NCBI GenBank assembly: GCA_027627225.1
Contig: JAPFQT010000168.1
Coordinates: 251,001 to 315,000 of the forward strand
Source: Congeria kusceri
Lineage: Eukaryota > Mollusca > Bivalvia > Myida > Dreissenidae
DNA: 64,000 bases
Direction: 5' to 3'
Below are positions 1 to 11,754 of this stretch, in pieces (the first letter of the stretch is position 1; every line of letters starts with the position of its first letter). A program made the position numbers and the translations under genes. The notes beneath the pieces were generated by a model. The model did not search any database. It was not told the DNA's origin and saw only the letters and a program-made list of their open reading frames with translations.

Positions 1-1316
1 ACATTGTATAGACGGCCACTGGATATATGCGTATATTTATTCCTTCATCTATCATGATTATATATTTCAATATTATTGTAATTGTATATTTTGTGTATTA
101 CTGTTGAGAATCCGTAATTTATAATTGCAGGGCTCCAGCACGTGATATCAGTGTCTGCGACCTTGACAGATATATACTCATATTAGTATTAAATACTATA
201 TTGTTATCAACTGTTTGACGTGAACATGGAGGTAACTACTAAACGGACATATAATCGAACCCATTGTGTTGTGTAGATAATTTACTATTCATCTATCACT
301 AAAGCACACAATTTACAAATGGCGCCCAAAGTGTATAAACTTTAGTTTCTCTCGTTTAACAACTGAAAAGTGTTTTTACACTGCTGATTTGTATTATACG
401 ATCACGTGCAAGGCTGTGGACATTCTAAGTTTTCAGGGGGCAGCTTGGAGTTGCAGTGTATACATCGTCAAGGACCCTCGAACTGACAGTGGACCGTGTG
501 ACAATTACATTGCAGTCTAGTGGCCTATTGATTGATCCAGACAGCTGTTTGACCTGTTTTTGTGAGTACCAATAGTGGAAGGCCATTTATTTAGTCAATT
601 GCAGTTGAATTTCTTTATTAAATTGTAAACAACCATTTGGGTACAGCATTTTGTAAATATTTTGCTATATTTTGTTGACTGTTTTATTTAGAACTTCAAT
701 TTTCTCAATAGTCTAGGAAAGTGAAAAGGAAAATTTGGGAAAGTGTCACTATTGAATTATACCATAGCATATCAATAAATAAACCTAGGTGGAGGTTCTT
801 AATTCTAACAAGTCTATAATTATATTTAACTGAAGCATCTTTACTTTTCTTTACTTTTCATAATGCTGCCATCATATTGAAAACAGTACATAGTATATCA
901 TATTATTATTTGTTATAACAGTACTTTTCAGTGGCCAACTAGTTTTATTTCAGATGTGTTTTTTGTCTGGAGGTAGTGACCAGCATTCAAATCACACAGC
1001 TATATTGCGGTGGTTTAATTTGAAATCTTGCTGAATGCTACACATGCTTGATATACTGGGATATTGACCTTGACTGTAAAGTTTTGACATTGAAAGTTTG
1101 ACCTTGACATGCCTGTTTTAAAATTTCAGGAAAGGCAGATTGATTAATTGATTTATAACTGTATTATTTTGCAGTGAGTAGTTTGATGTTTTATACTTGT
1201 TGCAGAAATGTAAATTTTAATTAAAACATTAACATTTATTTGCACATTTTCAGAATTTGTAGAATCTGTTTTACATTTCAGTCAGTTTATTAATTAGTTT
1301 CTCTATTTTAATTATA
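1..1316 (+). other. Presumed 5' leader of Ty3/Gypsy element
   Basis: AT-rich sequence without a credible ORF upstream of gag. It is assigned to the retroelement only by position. I compared it by eye with the candidate 3' LTR (7223-7689) and saw no matching 5' LTR, so that LTR is either left of the window or too decayed to recognise. A short run of gaccttgac motifs at about 1063-1108 resembles a motif in the dispersed repeat at 40195-40870. Confidence 0.4.
320..333 (+). promoter_or_regulatory. Possible tRNA-Lys-type primer binding site
   Basis: The stretch TGGCGCCCAAAGTG resembles the start of the lysine-tRNA primer binding site used by many LTR retroelements, and it follows a CA dinucleotide in atttaca. 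It would place the end of a 5' LTR near 317, but no matching 3' copy of the preceding bases was found, so this may be chance. Confidence 0.25.
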
Positions 1317-2444
1317 ATGGATAGTAGGGATTATGCAAGGTCAAAGGAAGATGATGACTCGTCTAAGAGTGAATTAGCAAGCGGTGGTTCTGAACGAGAA
1401 GAAACGTTGTCAGAAAAGGAAAAGAAGCTACTAGAGGCGCTTCATGCTTTGAACATGGATTCTCAGACAGAAAGTGAGGAAGACTTGGATCTATTTCTGA
1501 GAAGTCTTGGCCAGAAGATGGGCGAGGATAGAAAACCACCAAAGACACAGCCAATCGAAAGATCAAGGTATGAGTATTCATTACTGAGAACTCATGCTAC
1601 TCCAGAGACAGGAACATACCATTTCCCAAAGTTTTCTACATTCTCGGGGAAAGATAATAAAAGTGAAGTTTCGTGGGATGCCTTTAATTATGAAATAGAC
1701 GCACTGTTGACTGAGGGAACATTCACGGAAAAGCAAGTTATGCTGGGAGTGAGAAGGTCAGTGCGAGGCACAGCCAGCGATATCGTGCGGAGATTAGGAC
1801 CTGGTACAACCATCCAAGAAGTTAAGAAGAAGCTAGAAGGTACTTACGGTAGCATAGAATCGCAAGAGTCGGTGATGAGACAATTTTACTCCTGTACCCA
1901 AGGATCTGAAGAAGTTACAACTTATGCATCAATGCTGGAAGATTTGTATGCCAGAGCAGTAGAACTGAAAGCAATCAAAAGAGGAGATGATCAGCTCTTG
2001 AAACAAGTGCTTTTTCAAGGATTGAAACTAGAGCTGAAGCATATAGCACAGTACACAATAGATGACTACGACAGGTTCAAGATAAAGTTACGAAGATTGG
2101 ACAAGGAGCTCCAAACAACAGATAAGAAGAAGCCATGCAATGTTGCTCAGAAGACTGAAAAGGAAGATAAGTCAGAGATCAACGAATTGAGAGAGATGGT
2201 AAATGAATTGAACAGGAAGATTGAGGAATTGCAGAAGGGGATTACCAACCCAACCTATTATGTTGGCAGAAACTTTACAAGAGGTAGATTCCAACAACCA
2301 CCACACCATAGAGGAGGAAGAGGCAGCTACACACCTAGAAGACCACTAGGCAGTAACACCTTCCGAGGTGCATGTCACACATGTGGTGGCCGGGGACACT
2401 TTGCAAAAGATTGCCCGACTTGCAGAATGGAAACAGAAATTTAA
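1317..2444 (+). CDS. gag: Gag-like protein of Ty3/Gypsy retroelement
   Basis: An open 375-codon frame starting at an ATG after a long AT-rich leader. The N-terminal 70 residues are acidic and Ser/Glu-rich. The middle (about 95-270) has the look of Ty3/Gypsy capsid, with the FPKFSTFSG-type entry and helical Leu-rich segments. A short coiled-coil-like stretch lies near 284-305. An Arg/Gly-rich region precedes one CCHC zinc knuckle, C-x2-C-x4-H-x4-C, at residues 353-366, which would bind packaged RNA. The C-terminus overlaps the protease frame (from about 2368) in a different frame, so gag-pol would have needed frameshifting. It is the only unbroken part of the element. Nearby host genes have no relation to it. 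Confidence 0.85.
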   Translation: MDSRDYARSKEDDDSSKSELASGGSEREETLSEKEKKLLEALHALNMDSQTESEEDLDLFLRSLGQKMGEDRKPPKTQPIERSRYEYSLLRTHATPETGTYHFPKFSTFSGKDNKSEVSWDAFNYEIDALLTEGTFTEKQVMLGVRRSVRGTASDIVRRLGPGTTIQEVKKKLEGTYGSIESQESVMRQFYSCTQGSEEVTTYASMLEDLYARAVELKAIKRGDDQLLKQVLFQGLKLELKHIAQYTIDDYDRFKIKLRRLDKELQTTDKKKPCNVAQKTEKEDKSEINELREMVNELNRKIEELQKGITNPTYYVGRNFTRGRFQQPPHHRGGRGSYTPRRPLGSNTFRGACHTCGGRGHFAKDCPTCRMETEI

Positions 2445-3519
2445 AAGGGCAAGTGCTCTTATTGAGGGATCGAATGCGGGCACTACAATAACAGATTCCA
2501 AATTAGTAGGAGAATCTAACGAAGCCAACATCTATATTAACGGCAAAGAAACACAAGCACTGTTGGACACAGGAAGCTGTGTAAGTGTTATCGCCAAATC
2601 CTTCTACGAAGAACACTTTAAAAAAAAAAAAAGACATTCCATTACAACCTTTGCAAGAAATTCTCCATGTAGACTGTGCTGACGGACAGTCATTACCATA
2701 TTTAGGCTATATTGAAGTGGAGTTGACAGTAAAGGGCATACCACGAACGGAAAGTCAACCATGTTTATTTTTTATTGTACCTGATACTTCCTATTAATCT
2801 AGAACACCAGCTATTTTAGGTACCAACATTTTATCCGAACTTTTAAATGCATGTAAAAGTAAATTTGGAGACAAATTCTTGCAGAAAGCTGACTTACATG
2901 TGCCATGGTACTTATGTTTTAGAAGCATTGTGCTTAGGGAAAAGAAGTTACAGCATAACAACAACTGTATAGCTATCGTGAGAAACGCCTTGCAGCATCA
3001 AGTTATTATTAGACCAAATGAAAAAGTAACAGTCCAAGCCTATACAGACAAAGAAATGGATTATCCAGTAACTTCTGCTCTGATCCAGGTGTGTACTGCA
3101 AGTAAATTGCCTAGTACTGTTGAAATGAGTCCAGCATTAATGATGTCTGGAAAGAAGAACATAACTGTTACCTTGACCAATTTGTCAACCAACACTGTAT
3201 GTCTGGCACCAAAAGCTATCTTGTTCGAACTACAACCAGTAGAAGTAACAGAATAAGTGCTTGACAGATTAGAAGAAGAAGACAAAGACATAAAACGGCA
3301 GAAAATAGTCAAAGAACTCAGCATTGATGAAGAAAACATACTAGAACATGAACAACGACAAGCATTAACTGACGTTCTAATGAAACACCGCAATATATTC
3401 TCTACAAGTGACACTGATATTGGAAACTGCACAACCATCAAACACCAAATTGATTTACATGATGAAAGACCATTTAAGCAGAGACACCGAAGAATATCAA
3501 CGAAGTTAAACAGCATATA

Positions 3520-4150
3520 GAACAACTGTTAGCATGTAACATTATACGACCATCTAAATCTCCATTTTCATCGAACATTGTCATAGTGCGAAAGAAGAAC
3601 GGAAAACTTAGACTTTGTGTTGACTACAGAATGCTGAACGACAGAACCATAAAGGATTCATTTGCTCTTCCAAGAACTGAAGAAATATTTGATTGTTTGC
3701 AAGGAGTCAAGTACTTTTCAACTGTAGACATGAAGGCAGGGTACCATCAAGTTTAAATACAAGAGGAACATAAGGAACGCACTGGATTTACTTTAGGACC
3801 ACCCGGATTCTTTGAATTTAACAAGATGTCTTTCGGTTTGTTTAACAGTCCAGCCACTTATCAAAGGTTAATGCAAGAATGTTTGGGTGACTTTAAAATG
3901 AAAATATGTGTTGTTCTTGATGATTTGATAATTTTCAGCAACACCGTGTCTGAGCATTTAGAGCGGTTATAATTAGTTTTATCTAAATTGCAGGAATGTA
4001 ACTTGAAACTTAGTCCTGAAAAGTGTCATTTTTTCAAACAACGTGTTAATTTTTTAGGTCACATTGTGAGCAACGAAGGGGTAGAGACAGATCCTGAGAA
4101 AATTGACAAGATAAGAAATTGGCCAACACCACAAAACCCTAACTAATTAC
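3520..4150 (+). pseudogene. Reverse transcriptase domain, interrupted
   Basis: The conserved RT blocks follow in order: a KNGKLRLCVDYR-type finger motif near 3594-3630, the FSTVDMKAGYHQ catalytic block near 3716-3750, the FGL block near 3832, and a V-L-D-D version of the YxDD box near 3910-3930. Stops at about 3754 and 3970 interrupt it. It would have copied the element's RNA into DNA. Confidence 0.85.
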
Positions 4151-4369
4151 ATTCTTTCTTAGCATTTGCTGGGTGCTACCGGAGATTCATCAAAGATTTC
4201 AGTAAACTCACTAAACCTCTTTCAGATTTGATCCCACATCCTACAGGTAAGAAAGCTCAACAGAAAAAAGATGCTAAAGACTGGACATGGACAAAAGAAA
4301 ACCAAGAAATTTTTGATAAATTAAAAGTCATATTAACCACATCACCTATTTTGGCTTATCCTGATTTTC

Positions 4370-4726
4370 AGAAACCTTTTGAATTGCACACAGATGCGTC
4401 AACACAAGGACTGGGAGCAGTACTGTACCAACAACAAGCTGACAATCGGAACAGAGTCATAGCTTATGCCAGCAGAGCACTCTCGAAGTCGGAAAAGAAC
4501 TATTCTGCATTTCAAATTAGAATTTCTAGCGTTAAAGTGGGCCATTACAGAGAAATGTTCTGAATATTTATCACATAATCATTTTACAGTGTACACAGAC
4601 AATAATCCCTTGACGTATGTTTTATATTCAGCAAAACTAGATGCCACCGGTCAAAGATGGGCTGCTGCGTTGGGAGAATATAACAGATACCCACCAGCAA
4701 AAGATGTATATTCTAGTGATCGTTAA
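4370..4726 (+). pseudogene. RNase H domain, frame-shifted
   Basis: It begins with the ELHTDAST motif typical of Ty3/Gypsy RNase H and continues with the IAYASRALSKSEKNYSA block. The frame changes near 4520, and the second half (TVYTDNNPLTYVL) is read in another frame until a stop at 4724. Confidence 0.85.
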
Positions 4727-4795
4727 CAACGTGATAATAATATTGTCAAATCTATTTGCAATTCTCTTCAGAGTAGTTATTTTTATTTTGAAACA

Positions 4796-5671
4796 TTGCC
4801 TTGTTTATGTTTAAATGTAGTAGATATAGCTGATAACTTTGGCCAACCATTGGCTCAAATGGAACTGCGGGACATTCGAAAAGCCCAACGATCTGATCCT
4901 ACAGTTGACAAGTGGAGAAGAGCAGTCATCGATAAGACACTCCCACAACACATATACAGTAAGCTAGATCTGAACATGAAAAAGAACTTTGCAAGTTTGA
5001 AGATCAAGAGAGGTGTGTTGTTCAGAGAAATTGAAGACCAAGGTGAACATATTGAACAGTTAGTGATACCTTAAGTGTATAAGGCAGATGTGTTGAAAGG
5101 TCTTCATACTGATGTAGGACATCCTGGTAAAGAAAGAACTTTGAATTTGAAACTTGTACGGCAAAGATTGTTTTGGCCTAGAATGACAACGGAGATAGAG
5201 AAATACGTGTCACAGTGCAACAGATGTTTACGACGGAAAGCTGCTTCTAACACCAGAGCACCGCTAGTTAATGTGCATACAACATGTCCACCAGAGCTCA
5301 TTTGTTTTGACTATCTCTCATTGGGATCATCGAAAGGAGGATACAACAGCATTCTAGTGATTACAGATCACTTCACCAAATTCGCACTTGCTATTCCTAC
5401 TAGAAATCAGACTGCAAATACTACTGCAGAAGCATTTCTCAACAATTTTATTATCCATTACGGTATTCCAACTAGATTGCATTCAGATCAGGGAGCAAAT
5501 TTTGAATCCCAAATCATCAAAGAATTATGTAACATCACCAACATGAAGAAGACACATACATCTATTTACCACCCCCAAGTCAATGCCGGTCTAGAAAGAT
5601 TCAACAGAACACTATTAAATATGTTAGGTACTTTGGAAAATAAACAATATGTTAGGTACTTTGGTAAATAA
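4796..5671 (+). pseudogene. Integrase domain, nearly intact but split by a stop
   Basis: A zinc-binding HHCC module (H in the HPGK motif near 5120, then C-x2-C in SQCNRC near 5215) precedes the catalytic core. Core acidic residues are visible in the FDYL block (5306), the HSDQG block (5478) and the GLERFNR block (5588). A single in-frame stop at 5072 separates the linker from the core. A duplicated segment (5616-5672) causes a frame change just after the core. It would have inserted the element's DNA copy. Confidence 0.85.
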
Positions 5672-6872
5672 ACAGAAAGACAACTGGAACAAATACATAA
5701 ACTCATTAGTTTACTCATACAACTGTACTCCACATACATCAACGAAGTTTTCACCTTTCGAATTGATGTTTGGACGGTGGCCAAAATTACCATTCGATAC
5801 TGTATTTAAAAGATTTCAAAAAACATCAATCAACAAGACAACTCAAGAGTATATTGATGATTTTATAGATAGAATCAGTAAGACAAGAGATATTGTAGAA
5901 AAGCATATTTCTAAAACCAGAGAAAAGCAGAAGCAGAGTTATGACTTGAAGGTCAGAGGTGCTAATGTGGAAGTATGTGACCACGTTTTAGTGAAAATAT
6001 TTGCACATGGTGAAGGAAAGCACAAGCTCGCAGACAAATATGAAGAAGAACTGTATGTGATAACAGAACAACCAAGAGAAAATATTCAGGCTTCAAGGTG
6101 TGGAAAGTGGTAGAGTTAAAACTTTGCATAGGAATCATTTGTTTCCAGTGCAAACTCAGGGAAATCATGACGAGGCAAGTCAACAAGACGTGATTGACCC
6201 AGTGCAGAAAACTGCTGTTTATGAGAAGGATGCATCCAAAAGTAAGTTGTTAGATGTTGTACATAGTGAACCGTCACAAAGCAACAGTTCTGATGAAGAT
6301 AGTGTGAGTTATATACATGTTCCGAGAACAAGTGTAAGTGGGGACGCCCACAAACTCATAGTAAACGGGAACAGAGAACGAGTCACAGAGTCTAGTGATG
6401 TAGCATACACATCGCCGAGACATGATAGTGATGTGCGAATGAGAACAGTGAATGAGGAAATCACAGTTGGGAATAGTCTACCCTCTGGAGAACAAGAAGC
6501 CGAGAGGAATACAGATGTAATTGAGCTGCGAAATGAAGAAAATGAATCAAATTTTGAAACCGAGAATGAAACCATGGAACGAACAGTAGAAGTAGAGAAT
6601 ACTGACAGAGATAATCTGAACATGAAATCACTCAAGACACTACAGTGCAAGAACAAGATGTGAATGATACAACAAGAAAGAAAAGAAGGAAATTACCAGT
6701 ACAACCTACAAGAAAATCAGAAAGACAAAGGAAACAACAAGCGAGATATGATGATTTTCACATGTTTAGTGTCGTGAACAGACCTATTGATAGCAGATTT
6801 CAAGCTTCTGGATTTTTAAACAATATGGACTGTGACATTGCTAGAAAAGTAGTAGATGCTATTATTAAGTAA
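5672..6872 (+). pseudogene. Integrase C-terminal region and polyprotein tail
   Basis: After the duplication the pol frame resumes with the YNCTPHTSTKFSPFELMFGR block common in Ty3/Gypsy integrases. Around 6100 the frame changes again, with a V-K-x-L-H-R-N-H-L-F-P motif of the GPY/F-type module. The last 230 or so codons are acidic, then Arg/Lys-rich, and have no recognised fold. Confidence 0.7.
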
Positions 6873-7222
6873 AATTTTATTATAATCTGTGCATATATAT
6901 TTAACCTATTTTAGAGTACCCAATTCATTTAGAGGGGGAGAGAAGAATCGTGAACTTAATTCAGATATGAATTGTTAAATGTATGTTTTTCTTTCACAGA
7001 AAGGATGCTGTATTAGTGCAGATATATGAATAGTCAAATTATTGCTGCATTTATGTGGTTTGCAAGTTTTATCTTATATTCTGTCGTAAATATTTAGTAC
7101 ATGTTAATTTCTAGTGCTATAGTACATATAATGATTTTAAAATGTGGACAAGCGACTGAACTCATGACTGGCTATACAAATGTTATGACTATGACGGGAC
7201 GTTATTTCACATGGGGGAAATG
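6873..7222 (+). other. 3' untranslated region of retroelement with purine tracts
   Basis: No ORF. Purine-rich stretches at 6931-6945 (agagggggagagaag) and at 7212-7220 (tgggggaaa) are candidate polypurine tracts; the second lies right before the candidate 3' LTR. Confidence 0.45.
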
Positions 7223-7689
7223 TGTAACCGGTTGAACTTTTTATAGTTGAGTGTAACCTATCGATAATTGAGTCGATCAAGCAGAGCATTTATCACGATT
7301 TGCGGGAACATATTCAGCCATTTTAGTAAATAGTAAATAGCAGGCTGTCGGGACTTTTGTCGGATCGCATTCGAGAAAATCAGGACTCTGTTGAGACTCT
7401 GTCGAGACGCTGTCATGACCATATTCGATCTTTGGATCAATCATTGAATTTTGATCCCCGGATCTCAGAATATTGTCCCGACTTTTGACATAATTGGTTC
7501 GGGACGCTGTCGGCAGGAAAAAACGGGAATGCGTGACAGAGGCTTAACCCGTCGCGCTAATCACAAACCAAATGATATAGTTTTTAACTTTGGTTGAAAT
7601 GATTGTGGTGCTGTATTCTGAATGTGAATTGTTATCGCCTGTATCAATGTGTATACCGGTATATCAATGTTGTAATGTGGGTCGTTACA
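7223..7689 (+). repeat. Candidate 3' LTR
   Basis: A 467-bp segment starting TGTAAC and ending GTTACA, giving perfect 6-bp inverted ends of the TG...CA type. It is preceded by a polypurine run (tgggggaaa) and lies downstream of the integrase tail, as expected for a 3' LTR. No 5' partner is visible in the window and no target-site duplication could be tested. Confidence 0.45.
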
Positions 7690-8020
7690 GCCAGCTGTGT
7701 GCAAGTGATGACGTTCATGTGATATAGGAACAAAGTCTTCAGCTACATCCCCTTCTCATCAGCTCAGTACGCAGTATTTATGAACAGTTGGGAATAGATC
7801 AAAAAGCAGGTAATTAATCTTAATTTACTAATAAATCATCTTTAGAATGCTAAGTGCAAAATACTGCTCATCCGTACCAACAAATATGTTTATTTTGTAT
7901 GAAATTAATTACTTAAAGATGTTAAGAAATAATATTGGAATGTGCCGTACATAGCGTTTGTTTCTGACACGCCATTAATGTGCTCTATACATAGTCCATA
8001 TAGCCAGCAGTTCGAATGTG
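7690..8020. other. Non-coding flank, possible 5' UTR exon
   Basis: No ORF. A stretch ending in AAAAAGCAG before GTAATTAA (junction about 7808/7809) could be a 5' UTR exon of the Mab-21-like gene, whose first coding exon carries an acceptor at 9067. There is no direct evidence for it. Confidence 0.25.
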
Positions 8021-8600
8021 CGCTATATAGCCTGGTATTCGTATGACGGTTATTAGCCTGGAGTTCTGATGTGCGCTCTGTATACTGGTGTCTTCGTGTA
8101 TGCAATCTATTATATTGGTACAGGTTGCGCATTATAGCTAGGTGTTCTATTGTGTATTATATGGCTTCATATTCCAATATGCGTTAGTTAGCCTGGAGTT
8201 CTGATGTGCGCTATATAGCCTGGTATTCGTATGACGGTTATTAGCCTGGAGTTCTGATGTGCGCTATAAAGCCTGGTATTCTTATGTCGGTTATTAGCCT
8301 GGAGTTCTGATGTGCGCTATATAGCCTAGTATTCTTATGTCGGTTATTAGCCTGGAGTTCTGGTGTGCGCTATATAGCCTGGTATTCTTATGTCGGTTAT
8401 TAGCCTGGAGTTCTGATGTGCACTATATAGCCTGGTATTCTTATGTCGGTTATTAGCCTGGAGTTCTGATGTGCGCTCTGTATACTGGTTTCTTCGTGTA
8501 TGCAATCTATTATTGGGTACAGGTTGCGCATTATAGCCAGGTGTTCTATTGTGTACTATATGGCTTCATATTCCAATATGCGTTAGTTAGCATGGTGTCC
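8021..8600. repeat. 53-bp minisatellite with 400-bp higher-order copy
   Basis: Units of about 53 bp alternate the phrases tagcctggtattc and tagcctggagttctgatgtg. A longer block beginning gcgctctgtatactgg recurs at 8073 and 8473, so about 400 bp were duplicated as a whole. No coding content. Confidence 0.85.
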
Positions 8601-9075
8601 TGATGTCCGCTATAAAACATGTTGCTATAATGAGCGCTATTTAATATGGTGCGCGCTATTAAGCCGTGTGTTTTTATATGCGCTATTTAGCCTGATATTC
8701 TAGAGTGTACTAAATTACAAATTCGGTGGTTATTCTATAAAACGCTATCCATCTGGGTGTTTTATAAGCAATATTTAGCGTTATATTCATTTGTTCGACG
8801 TGGTTTTAAGATAAAAACATCAACATCACGTGTATATCAATATGTTAACTTCGTTTTCAGCGGTTAACTATTCTCTATTACATATACAACATAATGCATG
8901 CTAATTTTAACAGCCTTTCTATTATAATTGTTTTGACTTAAATTAGTTTTCAAAATACAGTATTATGAAAGTAATTTTTATGTGGTAGTTAAATCAAAAT
9001 AATATTATTTATCAATATGCATACTTTTTCTATATGATGTTTCACTGATGTTAGATATCTACTTTCAGCTATATA

Positions 9076-11754
9076 ATGGCGGAAGGAGGGTTCAGACATG
9101 TTGGGTCCGATTCTGTACTGTACAGTCCTGATTCTTCAGTAAGTGTTGTAGTGGTGGTGGTGGCGGTGGTGGCAGTAGTAATAGTAGTTTAAGTAGTGGA
9201 AAGAGTAATAGAGGTAGTGGAAAGAGTAAAAGCGGTAGTATTTGTTGTTGTTGTTGTAGTTTTGGCTGGATTAGAAGCACCAATTTTAGTACAGTAACTG
9301 ATGGTTTTGGAAGGGCAATTCGCAGAACATGTACCACGGGAACTCCGTGTATTACTATGCAGGCAACGAATCACTAAATCGAAACCACGAATAGGTCACC
9401 TTTTTTTCTTACCCTTTTATTTTTTAACAATTTGCATGTCACTTGTTCTACAATATGTTTCACTTGTGGTTGATAACAATTAAAATTCCTGAAAAGTCAA
9501 TGTATTACCATTTTATTTCAATTTTGAATAACTATCCTTGTTACTTGAATGCCACAGTAATAGGGCAAATAAATTAATGCGCTCAACTATTTTAGCTTGT
9601 TGCTGCAAGTGTTATTACCTGTTATCAATGCTTTTACATTTTTGGAACACAATACTACAGTGTAATTCTTGTTAATATAAGGCTGTAGTAGGGAAAATCG
9701 AATGACCTACTATTTGACTGTGTAGGCTACGAAGCAATAAAATCGTCTAACCCAATACGCTGCATCAGGTTTTTCGCGTAATAGAATTGTGTACATGTAT
9801 GCATATGTTACCTTTTGCATTTAATTTGTTGTTCAAAAACCTGTATTTTCTTTAATAAGAAGCAGCAAAAATTACCTGGGAACGACATTTTTAATTGCGC
9901 AAGTTAAGGGCTACGTGATCTCATAAGCGTGGTCTTTTCAGTGGTCTGAATCTCGTTTTTCAATCAGGTCAAATACAAGTTAATATTAATAGATCGAAAG
10001 TATTTTATGTAATTATGATTTTATTTATTTTGTAAAAGCAATGACACAACAAACATCCAACATCATTCACAAGTTTTCATTCCATTTAAAACATTCAAAA
10101 TTTACTTGCTTTAATTTTATTTTCTCGACATTAGTCTTTTTAAATTGCCAGCCTTTTAATTATTGATATATTAATAACTGTAAATGTACTTTATATGTTA
10201 TATATGAATCTAAATTATAAATGTATGTACATCTAGTACTAAGTATTGAAGAGCGTACACTATGCTATTGTGCGGATGATATCACATTGCTTAAGAAATA
10301 GTTATTTATTGATAATCGGAATATAATGTATTATGTTCATATTAGTTTCATTTTATAAAAACCAATATTGCAACATTCATTTGAAAAAAATAAATTGAGT
10401 GACTTGAAATACATTTCAGGTTCAGTGTGAAAAGGCATCTGAAGAGACATGTAGAATCTTGACGTTGATGGGTTATGGTCCGGTGATCAGAAAGAAACGA
10501 ACTGACTCATACAGGGAATCAGGTAGACTGGACTCTGCACGGTATCGTGGTTTGGTAACATATATTTACACCGGGAGTAAGGCAGAGGGCCTGACGTGCT
10601 TGTTCGAAAGTGATATTGACTATATGCAAGTAATAGAAGGTGTCATCTGCCTGCAAGATGACATTGCCAGTAGCAATCTTCCAGGGGAAACCACGGTGTT
10701 TGTGTTAAATTCGGGGGTAAGTTATGCAGGACACTGTAGACTTATGCTCAAGAGCCAAGGTGGACGTATTTCGAAACACCTGCATAATGCCCTCTGCGAT
10801 GATGGAAGTGGAGGCGCTCTCCTAAGCAGTGATTTATTTGTTAGTGAATGTTCAAATGCATTAAAATTATCAGCAGATGAGGTGCGTCATGAACGAGCTG
10901 GACCGTCAATACCGTCTTCACGAGGCGGCGTTTTTCATATAGACCAAGTGTTTGCACTACGCTGTCACTGCCCCAGCATCCTGCAGAGATGGGCTGAAAG
11001 ACCTCGTCATTGGCCACCACCGGATATCGTTCAGAAAGTCGTAGCCATGGGGGCATTTGTGTCTCCTGTTGGTTTCAAAGGCAGTGAATATAAGCACGTG
11101 GAGTGGAGAATTTGTTTCAATACAGGGGAAACCGAACTAATTAAAAATCTTAATGATACTCAGACCAAACTATACATTATTTTGAAAATGATAGTTAAAG
11201 ATATCCTGATTCCTCGACATAAAGAGGTAACATCATTTACGCTGAAAAACATAGTATTATGGCTAGCGGAGAACAACCCTCAAACTTTGTTTCATGAGAG
11301 AAGTTTGTTTCACTGGCTGCACGAAGGGCTGAAGAAACTAAGAACTGCTATATATACGAGACAGCTGCCATACTATATGATACCGGAGAGAAATCTGATG
11401 GCAGCCTGTGGACTGCAGGATGAGCTGCAGCGTACCTGGTTAGCAACTATCACGGACATAATGTACGAAGGTCCGAGGATAATACGGAGATTGCAGAAGA
11501 TACGACAGGCCATTATCGCGTACCCGGAGCCACTACTGTGGTACAGCAGGATGAGAACAGAGTTGGAGATGCTGTTGCTAGAGGTAGCAAAGAGAAAAGC
11601 CCAATGCCCGGATGAGAACGTGGAGACGGATTTTATTCTGCAGGAAATACAGAGACGTGTAAATGATGTAGCAAAGGAGATCAATCAACGACTGCACGTG
11701 GAAGGGAATGGCGTTAATAATCTGTTACAGATATTTACCCGAGTGTTGCAGTAA
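9076..11754 (+). CDS. Mab-21 domain / cGAS-like receptor, two coding exons
   Basis: Coding exons: 9076-9138 (21 codons, ATG) and 10420-11754, joined in phase 0 by GTAAGT and TTTCAG sites; about 465 residues in all. The second exon carries a Mab-21 (cGAS-like nucleotidyltransferase) domain. It has the TGSKAEGL motif at residues 72-79, the SDIDYM acidic pair D86/D88, and HIDQVFAL with D196 where cGAS has its third catalytic aspartate. The RCHCPSILQRWAERPR block and the EWRICF...ETELIKNLNDTQ helix are typical of molluscan Mab-21 proteins. Family members sense nucleic acid and make cyclic dinucleotides that activate STING, but others are not enzymes. The intact triad favours an active enzyme; ligand and product cannot be read from sequence. 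An acceptor at 9067 just before the ATG suggests a further 5' UTR exon. AATAAA at 12050-12055 may be the polyadenylation signal. Confidence 0.85.
9145..9260. repeat. GTG/GTA trinucleotide repeat in intron 1
   Basis: Imperfect triplet runs (gtggtggtgg, agtagtaatagtag, tgttgttgttg) just downstream of the first donor. They open spurious Leu/Pro frames on the minus strand. Confidence 0.85.
9261..10419. other. Intron 1 of Mab-21-like gene
   Basis: AT-rich, no ORF or recognised repeat beyond the triplet run at its start. It ends with a pyrimidine-containing acceptor, acatttcag, before 10420. Confidence 0.6.

Larger units (their letters stand above)
2445..6872 (+). pseudogene. pol: Broken pol of Ty3/Gypsy retroelement (PR-RT-RH-IN)
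   Basis: The domain order protease, reverse transcriptase, RNase H, integrase is that of Ty3/Gypsy elements. The reading frame is broken many times: a frame change at an A-run in the protease (about 2619-2630); in-frame stops near 2795, 3254, 3754, 3970, 4144, 4724 and 5072; frame changes near 3500, 4520, 5650, 6100 and 6650. The 5650 change comes from a tandem duplication of about 28 bp. The copy therefore cannot make a continuous polyprotein. The protease has the catalytic LLDTGS motif near 2561-2578. The tail after integrase ends in Arg/Lys-rich sequence with no recognisable envelope gene. Confidence 0.9.

Noticed and set aside
1..316. 5' LTR of the retroelement
   Set aside because: No visible identity to the candidate 3' LTR, and the bases before the PBS-like site are not repeated downstream.
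3061..3525. Minus-strand frame of 154 residues opposite pol
   Set aside because: Antisense shadow of retroelement pol, with no recognisable domain.
9092..9374. Minus-strand Leu/Pro and Thr-rich frames near the first Mab-21-like exon
   Set aside because: Produced by the GTG/GTA triplet repeat in the intron.
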